The notes: generated by a model not told the origin, from the sequence alone. 64,000 bases of DNA from Caldalkalibacillus uzonensis (GCF_030814135.1 NZ_JAUSUQ010000015.1:1-64000), one strand, 5' to 3'; shown: positions 7,819 to 16,511, counted from the stretch's first letter. Numbers and translations are program-made.

Positions 7819-10281
7819 CTATCCTTTGAAATGTTCATTTAGAGCAGCAATAAATACATCATCGGGCTCCGTAAAAATGGAACGGTTAATATCCATGACT
7901 TCGGTATCCACAAAACTAGGACCGACGATACTGGCCAGTCGTTCATAATCATCAAAACAGTAGTCCTGAACAAGAGGGATAATGTCTAGCTCGTATATTT
8001 CCTTCAAGTCCTCCACAGTAGCAACAGGCTGGCCATCTTTCATAAAATAGGCATGACCGATTTGTTTGTCTCTGCCTCCCATGGCCACTAACTTTTCATT
8101 AATTTGTTCTAAAATGTCTTTTGGACTTAAGCCCAGTTGATCAATGGTTTGATCAATCAATTCATAGCGAGGCATACACTCAATGAAAGCAAAGCGCCGC
8201 TTTAAGGCTGCATCCATCATCTTAATACTTCGATCAGAGGTGTTCATTGTGCCGATGATATATACATTCTCGGGGATTGTAAATGTTTCTTTACTCTGGG
8301 GTAAGGTTACTTTCATACCCCGCTTATCTTTTTCCAGAAGGGTGATAATCTCCCCGAAAATTTTGGGCACATTGCCCCGGTTAATTTCATCTATGATCAG
8401 AAAATATGGTTGATCCGGGTTTTCTTCCGCTTTTTTACATAAAGTTTTTAAGATGCCATCTTGCAGGTTAAACAGAACTTGCCCATGATTGTTAGCTATT
8501 GGCTTAAACCCTTCAATGAAATCTTCGTAGGTGAAGGAGGGATGAAACGTACATACATCCATATTGGTATTGCGCGTTTCACTTAAATATTGAACAGCCT
8601 CTTCATCTTCGATTTCCAGGAGATAATTAACGAGCCATTCAGAGAAACTCTCACTTAACTCAAACATCGTTCCCCGGTTCCCCATCCGACCGGCTTGTGT
8701 TTGTTGGTACTCCCTTATGTCTTTGACCTCTTCAAAAGGAATTGGCTGTTTAAAGGCATACAAACCTTTAACCCTTAACTTCTGCCCGTCAAAAGGCTGA
8801 TCAATTTCAGCCAAACCTACAAAGCATCGTTCATTTCCCCCACCTTTATAGCACAGCACTTTATCACCTTTTTGGGCCAGACGAAAATTACGTTTTACAC
8901 TTTTGAGTTCAAAGTCTATCGTGCCTCCGTTGGTCAGTATATCTTCCCACTGAAAATCATGGCGGACAGACGCGATCATCATCCATAGTTTCTGAGATTG
9001 CTTTCCTTCACTCGTCAGCAGCTCTTCTTTCTCGTTTTTCCACTGAATGTAACGCTTGGCCAAGTATGTTTTACCGGTTCCGGAGGGCCCATACAGTATG
9101 CACTGACCTTTTCTTTCAAGGGCTTTTTCCAGCTTTGTGAAAAATAGTTCTTCTTCCTCAGTATAGTTTTCCGCATCAATACCACTGTGTTGCTCTCGAT
9201 GTTTCGTCCACTTGAGCACCTCTTTTTTAGACACTTCACGTAAAGTCGCAAAAGCCCAGTAGTCTTGTTTGGGTATGGAAAGAGGGGGATCATATACTGT
9301 ATCCCACTGTACATAGACAACGTGTTTGTATGGGCTAAGATCCTCCCGGTATTCATATCCTTTGGTTACTGTGCCTATGCCCAGAATTTTAGAAGTCCCT
9401 TGATTTGCAATAACCTTATCTCCCGGCTGTAAGTTGTAGAATTCCCATAATTCATTGGCCTTAGCATTGTTTGGGGTGCCAGTGTGGAAATGATGTTTAA
9501 GAAAAGCTGTTTTAAATTCCTCATAATCGGGATACTGCGTCAAATCCCCTACCTCGTTCCATCCTACTGAGATCAAACCTTCCTTCAAGAATTGAGACCA
9601 TAGACTAGCATTTTCACCAGGTGCAATTTTGTAGTACTTTTCATCTGTTATGACAACATGCCATAAGAAAGCCATCAGTTTAACCGGATGCCACTTATTT
9701 AAGGGTTCTAACTCATTTACAACATTTTTGAGCAAAAGATTGCATTCGATGGTATCTTTACCTTTCCATTCATTCTCTGGAACGTTAAGTGCAGACAAAA
9801 TGGCATGCAAGTGTTTGGCCTTGTAAATGGGTAAAAATTTATCGGGGTGATAGAGAAAGAGCAGCTTCCCTTTTAACATATTAGCGTTAAAAACTAAGCT
9901 GTCCGGACTAATACCTTCTGAGGGTAACTGATCATATGCGTCAAGAAGCTCACATATATCATGTCGTAGTTGTTGCCAAGCCTGCTCCACAGAATCGAAG
10001 TGATCCGGATACTTCCATTCCTGATCCTTGGTGCTGTAATAGATAATATGCTTGCCGGCAAATCCTCCTTTGATGCTGCCTAACGGGCTTGTATGGTATT
10101 CCAGCCACCAACATAACGAATCTTTCTTCTTATAGCCAAGGGCATATTCCTCCAGACTGAGGGAAGAGAGATTCTCGCGAGGAAAACGGGATAAAAATTC
10201 TTTATGTAACTGTTTTGCTTTTTCAAGTGTTTCATAATCGTATCTTTGCTCAAATTGAGAAGCCAACTCCATCAGTTCCAT
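7819..10281 (-). CDS. mcrB: McrB-type GTPase/AAA+ motor with two EVE/PUA-like modules
   Basis: GTP-driven motor that recognises modified DNA and activates McrC. Residues 1-210 form an unassigned helical domain. Residues about 220-355 look like an EVE/PUA-type base-reading module (LWSQFLKEGLISVGW through DYWAFATL). The AAA+ part has Walker A GPSGTGKT at 398-405, Walker B LIIDEINRGN at 628-637 and the McrB-type GTP signature MNTSDRS at about 679-685. Between Walker A and Walker B sit roughly 130 extra residues (430-560, LWMMIASVRHDF, GDKVLCYKGG, CFVGLAEI) that again read as an EVE-like domain. The ATG follows AAAGGAGG. The gene overlaps none and is coupled to mcrC. Modified-cytosine specificity is inferred from the family only. 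Confidence 0.9.
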   Translation of the reverse strand: MELMELASQFEQRYDYETLEKAKQLHKEFLSRFPRENLSSLSLEEYALGYKKKDSLCWWLEYHTSPLGSIKGGFAGKHIIYYSTKDQEWKYPDHFDSVEQAWQQLRHDICELLDAYDQLPSEGISPDSLVFNANMLKGKLLFLYHPDKFLPIYKAKHLHAILSALNVPENEWKGKDTIECNLLLKNVVNELEPLNKWHPVKLMAFLWHVVITDEKYYKIAPGENASLWSQFLKEGLISVGWNEVGDLTQYPDYEEFKTAFLKHHFHTGTPNNAKANELWEFYNLQPGDKVIANQGTSKILGIGTVTKGYEYREDLSPYKHVVYVQWDTVYDPPLSIPKQDYWAFATLREVSKKEVLKWTKHREQHSGIDAENYTEEEELFFTKLEKALERKGQCILYGPSGTGKTYLAKRYIQWKNEKEELLTSEGKQSQKLWMMIASVRHDFQWEDILTNGGTIDFELKSVKRNFRLAQKGDKVLCYKGGGNERCFVGLAEIDQPFDGQKLRVKGLYAFKQPIPFEEVKDIREYQQTQAGRMGNRGTMFELSESFSEWLVNYLLEIEDEEAVQYLSETRNTNMDVCTFHPSFTYEDFIEGFKPIANNHGQVLFNLQDGILKTLCKKAEENPDQPYFLIIDEINRGNVPKIFGEIITLLEKDKRGMKVTLPQSKETFTIPENVYIIGTMNTSDRSIKMMDAALKRRFAFIECMPRYELIDQTIDQLGLSPKDILEQINEKLVAMGGRDKQIGHAYFMKDGQPVATVEDLKEIYELDIIPLVQDYCFDDYERLASIVGPSFVDTEVMDINRSIFTEPDDVFIAALNEHFKG

Positions 10282-10342
10282 ATTCGGTTTCCTCCTTTTT
10301 TTAACCGGGTTAAGGGATAAGTTTGGGTTTAATATACCAAAT

Positions 10343-10380
10343 CATTTTGACACAATAGTGTCAGGGAAAATATGTTCTGA
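10343..10380. repeat. 38-bp direct repeat, copy A (left of RusA-like gene)
   Basis: This copy matches 10957-10994 at 29 of 38 positions, including an uninterrupted TGTCAGGGAA and a TATGTTC. It contains a perfect 6-bp palindrome with 4-bp spacer, TGACAC-AATA-GTGTCA at 10348-10363. It lies 67 bp beyond the RusA-like gene's stop, and the second copy lies 68 bp before its start. It could be an insertion boundary, an att-like site or a protein-binding site. Confidence 0.6.
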
Positions 10381-10446
10381 TTACATGTGTTTACACTTTA
10401 ATACTACAATGGACTCATTTCTATTACTAGATAATGTTATTTGATC

Positions 10447-10889
10447 CTAAATTTGATCGATCCCCTCAATAATGACTTTATAGTACGGGCGTCTGTGTTC
10501 AAATGATTTCCTTTTCCAGGCTGTAATGGCCATCACTTGGCTATCATCCTCAATCAGCAAGGGTCGGGAAGGATCAATATCTCTGTTCTTAGAATCTCTA
10601 AACACGGGATGAGGTTGAACCTTGGATGGGCCGCTTGAATCCCATCACATATACCGGTAATGAAATTATCCAAATCACCCACCCGCTCTATTTTATCTGG
10701 TGGAAGATAGATGAAAAGGGATAAATGAATATGCCCTTTAAAGCAGCAGTCAAAACCAACCCTTTGCATTGCCTCGAAGGCCCTCGTTCTGAGGGAAATA
10801 ATCCGGTGTGCTTCAATTTCTTTTTTCCACATAGAATTCGCGCCGTCTTTTTTAGGTGGAATATCCTCCACAACAAATTCTAGTCTCAT
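10447..10889 (-). pseudogene. RusA-like Holliday-junction resolvase family gene with one frameshift
   Basis: RusA-type enzymes cleave Holliday junctions. The first about 87 codons read from ATG 10889 through VGDLDNFITGICDGIQ, the conserved D-x-D-N block, to AAHPR. Shifting by one base at about 10618-10626 restores a frame that continues through DIDPSRPLLIEDDSQV, which carries the second acidic pair, to a natural stop at 10447. A single missing A in the CCAAGG run explains the break. The rebuilt protein is about 147 residues, normal for the family. Without repair the product ends early and lacks the second acidic pair. It may be real decay or a sequencing slip. It stands alone between two direct repeats. 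Confidence 0.75.
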
Positions 10890-10956
10890 ATTTCATCACC
10901 TATTTCAAGGAAAAATCCATCAAAATAAAATAAATTTTTATATTAGTTTATCGCAA

Positions 10957-10994
10957 GATTTTTACATATTAATGTCAGGGAATTTATGTTCGTA
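10957..10994. repeat. 38-bp direct repeat, copy B (right of RusA-like gene)
   Basis: Second copy of the repeat at 10343-10380, in the same orientation, 29 of 38 positions identical. Its internal palindrome is weaker (ACAT-ATTA-ATGT) but in the same place. As it lies upstream of the RusA-like start it could also serve as that gene's operator. The two copies bound a 652-bp unit. Confidence 0.55.
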
Positions 10995-11023
10995 AAAAAT
11001 TTAATAAGGAAAATTTCACCTAG

Positions 11024-11048
11024 AAAAAAAGCACGTGTTATCCCGTGC
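11024..11048 (-). terminator. Short hairpin with T-run (minus strand)
   Basis: GCACG at 11031-11035 pairs with CGTGC at 11044-11048. On the minus strand the stem is followed by seven T (11024-11030). The stem is short. It would stop transcription coming from the degenerate fragments to its right before the RusA-like gene. Confidence 0.45.
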
Positions 11049-11114
11049 CTGTCTTGCATTGCTATCCCTATTACGTTCCATATTATTAAAACCTAAAATA
11101 TTCCTCCTTGCTTG

Positions 11115-11280
11115 TGTCGATCAATAATCCACTTCACTCGCTGCCGTAACTTTGGCATAAATATGTTCAATTTCTTAAACCGGGAGCACATCTGGATATT
11201 GACAGATAAATTCTTGTAACTATTCTTCATCGAATTCCTTTTGCCTAAAAGGTATTGCCCTCAGGTTTTTCAATGTCTCC
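11115..11280 (-). pseudogene. Degenerate fragment of a PD-(D/E)xK-like hypothetical protein
   Basis: In the roughly 470-bp stretch between the RusA-like gene and the MBL fragment, one minus-strand frame still reads LRAIPFRQKEFDEE, then a stop, LQEFICQYPDVLPV, a stop, and EIEHIYAKVTAASEVDY. This resembles the N-terminus of a widespread family of uncharacterised nuclease-like proteins with an L-R-x-I-P-F...L-Q-E-x-I...P-x-x-L-P-x-x-E-I-E pattern. Several in-frame stops and no start make it a relic. The rest of the gap (10890-11364) shows nothing else I can identify. Confidence 0.4.
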
Positions 11281-11364
11281 CCCGTGTTTGACCATCATCG
11301 GTCTTATACTTGTCCGTTCGCCCCACACCTTGATCTCTGCCTCTTTCCCCTCTCATTTACTCTG

Positions 11365-11620
11365 CTAGACAATAGTCCGATATTTTAAAACACCCTTATC
11401 CATTTCCTCCACAATCTCTCCCCATTCGATTAACAGGTCCAAATGACCAACCGTCTCGGAAACAGTTAACATCGGTTCAGATTGATATTTTGTGGGAAAC
11501 AGGGCTTGCACAATTTCAAAGCCAGTTTTCGGACGGCCTTTGATGATCTCCTTGATATCGTTGGCCCGTTTTTCTGCATGGGTTAGCCGTTCACTGACCA
11601 ATTCCGGAACATACCGTTTT
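11365..11620 (-). pseudogene. C-terminal fragment of an MBL-fold hydrolase
   Basis: About 80 residues, from RYVPELVSERLTHAEKR to the stop at 11365, match the winged-helix-like C-terminus of LACTB2/glyoxalase-II-type metallo-beta-lactamase hydrolases: H-x-E-K-R, then K-G-x-x-x-T/G-x-E, then a late V-x-E-T-x-x-H-L-x-x-L block and a final V-L-K-Y-R. The metal-binding N-terminal domain is absent. The open frame continues to 11763, but that part is only the reverse of the transporter gene. The fragment ends where the AbgT-like gene begins, marking a deletion or recombination joint. Confidence 0.6.
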
Positions 11621-13105
11621 TTGAATGTGATTGAGATATACGGTAACAAGCTTCCTGATCCTGTAACCTTGTTTGTCATCATTGCCCTTATTATTCTTGT
11701 CGCTTCTGCTTTGGCAGCGATGACCAATGTATCTGCTATTAATCCCTCAACAGGAGAAAACATTGAAGCCGTTAACCTCTTATCTGGTGAAGGATTGGTT
11801 CAAATTCTGACTGAAATGGTCTCCAACTTTGCCAATTTCCCGCCCCTGGGTCTGGTCTTAGTGGTGATGATCGGGGTTGGTTTGGCTGAAGCAACCGAAC
11901 TGATTCAGGCGCTTATGAGACGAGCTTTATCAAGCACGCCGCCTAAGTTTGTCATTCCGGCTATTATCTTTATCGGCATGTTAGGCAATATGGCCGGAGA
12001 CGCAGCCTTTATTGTTTTACCCCCTATTGCCGCCATGCTGCTGATGGGACTTGGCTTAAACCCGCTTGCCGGTCTGATCGTTGCTTATGCCTCAGTAGCT
12101 GGGGGATTTGCAGCCAACCTGATTGTGAATATGTTGGATGTGTTAGTGGCCGGTTTCACGGAAGTAGGGGCCCAAATTATGGATCCGAATTATGCGGCTA
12201 ACCCGGCTATGAACTGGTATTTCTTAATTGTTTCATTCCTTGTCCTCGTGATCGTGGCCACCATTGTCACCAACAAATTTACGATTCCACGTTTAGGGAA
12301 ATATGACGGTAAAGTGGAGCAAATGGAGGAATTAACAGACGATGAAAAAAGGGGATTGCGCTGGGCTGGCTGGTCAGCACTGATCTATGTTGCCATTCTG
12401 CTCGTTTTGACCCTGCCAAGCAACGGCATTCTCCGAAATCCTGAGACGGGATCACTCGTCAGTGGCTCTCCCCTCATGACAGGATTAGTCCCTATCATTA
12501 TGTTCCTATTCTTCATCCCAGCCTTGTTCTATGGCCTGGGAGCAAAAACGATTAAAAATGACAAAGATGTGGCCACGATGTTAGGTAAAGCCATGGTCAC
12601 GATGGGGCCATACATCATTCTGGCTTTTGTGGCCGCCCAAATGATCGCTTATTTCAACTGGAGCAACTTAGGGCCGATCATTGCCATTAAAGGAGCAGAA
12701 TTTTTACAGTCTGTCGGTTTAACTGGTATAGGCTTATTGGTAGGCTTTGTACTCATATCTGCTTTGATCAACTTACTGGTGGCCAACTCTTCGGCCAAAT
12801 GGGCCATTCTGGCTCCAGTCTTTATACCCATGTTCATGATATTGGGGTATGACCCAGCCTTTACCCAAATGGCTTACCGCATCGGTGATTCCATTACCAA
12901 TCCGATTACACCCATGCTGCCATATTTTGCGATCCTCCTCTCATTTGCTAAAGTCTATCAGTCAAAAATAGGGATCGGGACATTGATGTCAGCACTGCTT
13001 CCGTATTCCATTTTCTTTGCTATGGCCTGGATCATACTCCTGGTGATTTGGTTCTTCTTAGGCCTGCCTTTAGGACCGGATGGCCCGATCTTTCTTCCAT
13101 CATAA
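11621..13105 (+). CDS. AbgT-family transporter (p-aminobenzoyl-glutamate type), 5' end truncated
   Basis: Multi-spanning membrane protein of the AbgT family, which moves p-aminobenzoyl-glutamate or related compounds and in some members exports sulfonamides. Family resemblance starts at FLNVIEIYGNKLPDPVTLF and runs to the C-terminus, with the loop GNMAGDAAFIVLPPIAA and LLVANSSAKWAILAPVF. About a dozen N-terminal residues normally precede this. The DNA upstream instead encodes, on the other strand, an MBL-hydrolase fragment. TTG 11621 or GTG 11627 are the only nearby starts and neither has a strong ribosome site, so expression is doubtful. From 11621 the protein is 494 residues. The convergent amidohydrolase gene fits the idea of peptide-like substrate use. 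Confidence 0.8.
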   Translation: MNVIEIYGNKLPDPVTLFVIIALIILVASALAAMTNVSAINPSTGENIEAVNLLSGEGLVQILTEMVSNFANFPPLGLVLVVMIGVGLAEATELIQALMRRALSSTPPKFVIPAIIFIGMLGNMAGDAAFIVLPPIAAMLLMGLGLNPLAGLIVAYASVAGGFAANLIVNMLDVLVAGFTEVGAQIMDPNYAANPAMNWYFLIVSFLVLVIVATIVTNKFTIPRLGKYDGKVEQMEELTDDEKRGLRWAGWSALIYVAILLVLTLPSNGILRNPETGSLVSGSPLMTGLVPIIMFLFFIPALFYGLGAKTIKNDKDVATMLGKAMVTMGPYIILAFVAAQMIAYFNWSNLGPIIAIKGAEFLQSVGLTGIGLLVGFVLISALINLLVANSSAKWAILAPVFIPMFMILGYDPAFTQMAYRIGDSITNPITPMLPYFAILLSFAKVYQSKIGIGTLMSALLPYSIFFAMAWIILLVIWFFLGLPLGPDGPIFLPS

Positions 13106-13117
13106 GGCGTAAACACA

Positions 13118-13154
13118 AAGGACCTCTAATCGTACCAAATGATTGGAGGTCCTT
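13118..13154. terminator. Strong hairpin between convergent genes
   Basis: A 14-bp stem, AAGGACCTCTAATC at 13118-13131 with GATTGGAGGTCCTT at 13141-13154 and one G-T pair, has a 9-nt loop. It is flanked by an A-rich left side and a T-containing right side, so it can act for both the transporter gene and the amidohydrolase gene. Confidence 0.8.
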
Positions 13155-13185
13155 CACTTTAGCTTTCTATTAACTTCATGTGATC

Positions 13186-14505
13186 TTAACAGTGCTCTTC
13201 CGTCACCAATTGTTCCAGAAGGTGTTTAAGGACATGGACGGCTTGTACACAGTCATTAAGCTCAGACCACTCGTTAGGATTGTGGCTGATCCCCTCCTTG
13301 CTCTGCACAAATAACATGGCGACGGGCACATGGCGTCCCAATACCATGGCATCATGTCCTGCCCCACTAGGGAGAAACAGAGGGGGGATGCCCAACGCCT
13401 CAACAGCAGTCCTCACTGTTTGCTGCATGTTTTCATAGATGGGGACAGGTTCGACCCTCAATGTTTCCGAAAGCTCCACTTGCAAACGACGCTGTTGGGC
13501 AATGTGGTGTGCCTCTTTCTGCACAGCATCAATCAGTTGATCTCTCGTTTCCCGCTTAATGTCTCTGAGATCCACGTACACTTTCACTTCACCTGGAATA
13601 ACATTGATACCCCCCGGATGAACTTGTATTTTGCCGACCGTACCCACTGCGGTCGAACTGATTCGCTTAGGCAATGATTCCACCTGAAGAATAAACTGAC
13701 TGGCCGCCGCTAACGCATCGAAGCGTTGGTTCATAGGGGTATTACCCGCATGACCCGCTTGCCCTCTAAAAGTCACTTCCAGCCAGCAAGGGCCGGCGAT
13801 TCCGTTGACAATGCCAACCGGAATTCCAGCGTCTTCAAGGGTTTTCCCTTGTTCAATGTGAACTTCAACAAAAGCCGCAATCTCCGCAGGATCCCGCTTG
13901 GCCGCCATAAATTGTTCAACCGTCAAGCCATCCCGTTCTATCACGGATTGAAATGAATCGCCGTTAATATCTTTTAACTGCTGCTGTTTCTCCAGGTTAA
14001 CTTCACCCATCATGGCCCGGCTGCCGGTCAGTCCTCCGTTAAATCGGGCCCCTTCTTCATCTGAGAAAATGACCACTTCATAGGGAGCATCAGGGCGATA
14101 GCCAGTCTCCTTCCAGGCTTGCGCCACTTCCAGCGCGGCTAACACACCCAAGGTGCCGTCAAAATGGCCGCCGTTGGGAACACTGTCTACATGGGAACCG
14201 GACATGACGACAGGCAAGTGATCTTGTTGAGCCGTGAACCGTCCAATGACATTACCTGCACCGTCTTCCCTCACCTCCAGCCCTGCTTCGTTCATCCACT
14301 GTTTGACTAACTCTTTTGCAGCTCTTTCTTCGGGTGAAAAACCAATCCGCTGAGAACCACCCTCTTCCGTCAGGCCAATAGCTGCTAGCTGAGCCAGTCT
14401 TGCAGCCAGCCTTTCTCCACTGACACCTGAATGATCGTGACTGTCATTATATGTCGCCATTAGCCGGTCTAGCACCTTCTTGTTTACTTCCGATACACCA
14501 GCCAT
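13186..14505 (-). CDS. M20-family Zn-dependent amidohydrolase (N-carbamoyl-L-amino acid hydrolase/allantoate amidohydrolase type)
   Basis: Cytosolic binuclear metalloenzyme that removes a carbamoyl or related group from an amino-acid-like substrate. The 439 residues carry all expected metal ligands: GSHVDSVPNGGHFDG (H and D), FSDEEGARF (E), EVHIEQG (H) and GAGHDAM (H). A dimerisation domain sits between about 225 and 340. Members include carbamoylases (AmaB/HyuC), allantoate amidohydrolase and beta-ureidopropionase, and sequence alone does not separate these. No hydantoinase gene is adjacent. The neighbouring AbgT-type gene suggests, weakly, an amidated glutamate-like substrate. The ATG follows AGGAAGGAG. 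Confidence 0.85.
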   Translation of the reverse strand: MAGVSEVNKKVLDRLMATYNDSHDHSGVSGERLAARLAQLAAIGLTEEGGSQRIGFSPEERAAKELVKQWMNEAGLEVREDGAGNVIGRFTAQQDHLPVVMSGSHVDSVPNGGHFDGTLGVLAALEVAQAWKETGYRPDAPYEVVIFSDEEGARFNGGLTGSRAMMGEVNLEKQQQLKDINGDSFQSVIERDGLTVEQFMAAKRDPAEIAAFVEVHIEQGKTLEDAGIPVGIVNGIAGPCWLEVTFRGQAGHAGNTPMNQRFDALAAASQFILQVESLPKRISSTAVGTVGKIQVHPGGINVIPGEVKVYVDLRDIKRETRDQLIDAVQKEAHHIAQQRRLQVELSETLRVEPVPIYENMQQTVRTAVEALGIPPLFLPSGAGHDAMVLGRHVPVAMLFVQSKEGISHNPNEWSELNDCVQAVHVLKHLLEQLVTEEHC

Positions 14506-14633
14506 GTATAAAAACTCCTTCCTCTATTTGTCACTGTTCTTCCTGTTATGATTAGAGCAAATAAAACAGCGTTTTGTTATCATTTCTTTGTTTGTTTCGA
14601 AATTCCTGCCTATCAGTAGGAGGAATGTGGTAT

Positions 14634-14664
14634 AAAAAAAGCCCCCTATTCTATAATAGAGGGC
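14634..14664 (-). terminator. Terminator of the symporter operon
   Basis: The stem GCCCCCTATT (14641-14650) with AATAGAGGGC (14655-14664) has one mismatch and a 4-nt loop. On the minus strand it is followed by seven T (14634-14640), a standard intrinsic terminator about 120 bp behind the symporter stop. The remaining gap 14506-14783 shows only a weak AAAAC-AGC-GTTTT palindrome upstream of the amidohydrolase gene. Confidence 0.8.
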
Positions 14665-14783
14665 ACCTTATTGTGACCACACATACCGATAAGCCTGTAA
14701 AGAGATATTTAAGGCCTTCTCACCTGAAGGTATAGTCGTTATTACAGAATAAACTTGTTAAATCATACTAAAAGTTAACACTC

Positions 14784-16310
14784 TTATTTATTAATAGCAG
14801 GAGATTGGTCAGTTTCGTTTTCCGCTTCAAATATCTTATTTAAATGCTCTTCGGGAAGCGGTATAGTAAATAAACTCACTATGATACAGGATGAAAAGGC
14901 GATAATCATCGCAACAGTACTCCCTGCCCAAGGGACTGTAAATAGTGTTACACCTAACTGCTGACCCATTATAAAGTATAGAATTAAATATGAACCAAAC
15001 CCTAGAGTAGAGCCAACAATCGCACCGGCTTTTGTCGTTTTTCTCCACACGCTGCCCACTATCATGACTGGGGAGATCCCCCCTACAAATGCTCCGATAC
15101 CAATCCACATAAGAGCCGTAAGGAATTGTGGAGGATTAAAAGCAATAATGATTCCAACAAGCATTACTATTGGTATCATCATTCTGGTTCCTAGAAATGT
15201 AATTCTGTCCGCTTGTTCTTCAGACATTTTCTTTTTAAAACGCGGAACTATTAAATCTCTAAAAATATCATTAGCCACCGCTATACTTAATACTAGAAAC
15301 AGTCCTGACGTTGTTGACATGATAGCAGCAAGTATAGCCACTCCTGCCATGGCAATAACAGGTGCTGGCATAAACTTTGTAAGCATCTCTAATACCCCTA
15401 CATCTGGAGGAACATCAGGGACTACTGCTCTTGCTCCCAAACCCCCTAACCACATTAACAGTCCCATGAAGAACATAAATACCAATCCTACAAGTAATGT
15501 AGTGGGGATTTGCCTTTCCTCACGCAGAGTAAACCACATCTTTGACAGTTGCGGTGTTAAGGCAAACAAAGCCAGTGAAATCATAATACCGGGTCCGGTA
15601 AATTCTCCGAAGAAGGGGTTATTAAATACGACATCCCAACTTAAATTAGGGTCTTGTGCTGTAAGCTTATCATTTATTTCGGAAATTGTACCTACGTAAT
15701 ATAAGACTGTAAATGTAACAAATAAGGCCAAGACAAGCATAATGACACCCTGAATTGCTGAATTCAAAACCTCCGCATGGGTACCTCCAATGACGATATA
15801 TGCTGCAATAATTATTCCAGCCAAAATGACTCCAAAATGATAAGGAATATTTAATATCCGGTCAAAAATCCAACCTGTTCCGGCAAATTGGCCGGCCACA
15901 TAATAAATCATTGTTAAGGTGACTATGGCAGTAATGGCTCTCATGTAATTGCTTTGGAATCTAATGCCCATGTAATCTGGCAAAGACTTGGCGGACATCC
16001 TTGTACTTATCTTAGATAGTTTAAAGGCTACAAACGCCCAAGCAACTACTGCTCCACCATAACCAAATGCGTACCATAAAGCCGGCCAGCCCATATTAAA
16101 TACCAGACCAGGGTTACCCATAGTTGCCGCAGCACTGCATGTTGTTGCCCCTAATGCCAGCCCAACAATAATGGGCCCATATGACCTTCGGGCTGCAAGG
16201 AAATCAACTAACCCCTTAGTCTTCTTATGCCCGAAATATGTTAAAAAAGCTAAAAAAGCGAAAAATAGCAAGAACAAGTTCCAACCCCAAACTACAACTG
16301 ATTTATCCAT
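14784..16310 (-). CDS. Sodium:solute symporter (SSS family)
   Basis: Membrane symporter of the SSS (LeuT-fold) family, expected to couple Na+ to uptake of an organic solute. At 508 residues it has about 13 hydrophobic segments, the N-terminal block DFLAARRSYGPIIVGLALG, the family's G-A-T-x-x-S-A-A-T signature, and a hydrophilic C-terminus. The substrate cannot be read from sequence. Its location beside acyl-CoA ligase, thiolase and acetone carboxylase genes suggests a short carboxylic acid or ketone-derived acid. The ATG follows AGAGGAG, 15 bp after the stop of the 43-codon gene just upstream, so the two form one transcription unit. Confidence 0.88.
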   Translation of the reverse strand: MDKSVVVWGWNLFLLFFAFLAFLTYFGHKKTKGLVDFLAARRSYGPIIVGLALGATTCSAAATMGNPGLVFNMGWPALWYAFGYGGAVVAWAFVAFKLSKISTRMSAKSLPDYMGIRFQSNYMRAITAIVTLTMIYYVAGQFAGTGWIFDRILNIPYHFGVILAGIIIAAYIVIGGTHAEVLNSAIQGVIMLVLALFVTFTVLYYVGTISEINDKLTAQDPNLSWDVVFNNPFFGEFTGPGIMISLALFALTPQLSKMWFTLREERQIPTTLLVGLVFMFFMGLLMWLGGLGARAVVPDVPPDVGVLEMLTKFMPAPVIAMAGVAILAAIMSTTSGLFLVLSIAVANDIFRDLIVPRFKKKMSEEQADRITFLGTRMMIPIVMLVGIIIAFNPPQFLTALMWIGIGAFVGGISPVMIVGSVWRKTTKAGAIVGSTLGFGSYLILYFIMGQQLGVTLFTVPWAGSTVAMIIAFSSCIIVSLFTIPLPEEHLNKIFEAENETDQSPAINK

Positions 16311-16325
16311 TGGCAGTACTCCTCT

Positions 16326-16457
16326 CTATACATTTTTACTTTCACTTTTCTTAGAATCGATTACTTTGTGTTTGTTTTTATGCCAGAAATATATACCAAT
16401 TATTACAGCAGTCCAAAAAAACCATTGAGCATACCACAGTATTGCCATCGTTCCCAT
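16326..16457 (-). CDS. Small membrane protein (symporter small accessory protein type)
   Basis: A 43-residue open frame runs from ATG 16457, with GGAGG nine bases upstream, to TAG at 16326. It begins MGTMAILWYAQWFFW, has one transmembrane helix rich in W/F (about residues 5-25) and ends in a charged tail (KNKHKVIDSKKSES). The symporter start lies 15 bp downstream behind its own ribosome site. Short single-span proteins at this place are known in Firmicutes as small accessory proteins of SSS symporters, probably helping folding or regulating activity. The assignment rests on position and composition. Confidence 0.75.
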   Translation of the reverse strand: MGTMAILWYAQWFFWTAVIIGIYFWHKNKHKVIDSKKSESKNV

Positions 16458-16511
16458 ACTCAGTCACCTCCTTATCCTGATTCTCTGATAAACAAATAAG
16501 CAATACAGTTT

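Noticed and set aside
11365-11763. A 132-residue protein on the minus strand
   Set aside because: Only the part up to about 11620 resembles a protein family; the rest is the reverse of the AbgT-like coding region, so it is treated as a fragment.
14561-14577. AAAAC-AGC-GTTTT palindrome upstream of the amidohydrolase gene as a cre or operator site
   Set aside because: Too short and AT-biased, and it does not fit the cre consensus centre well. No second copy was noticed.
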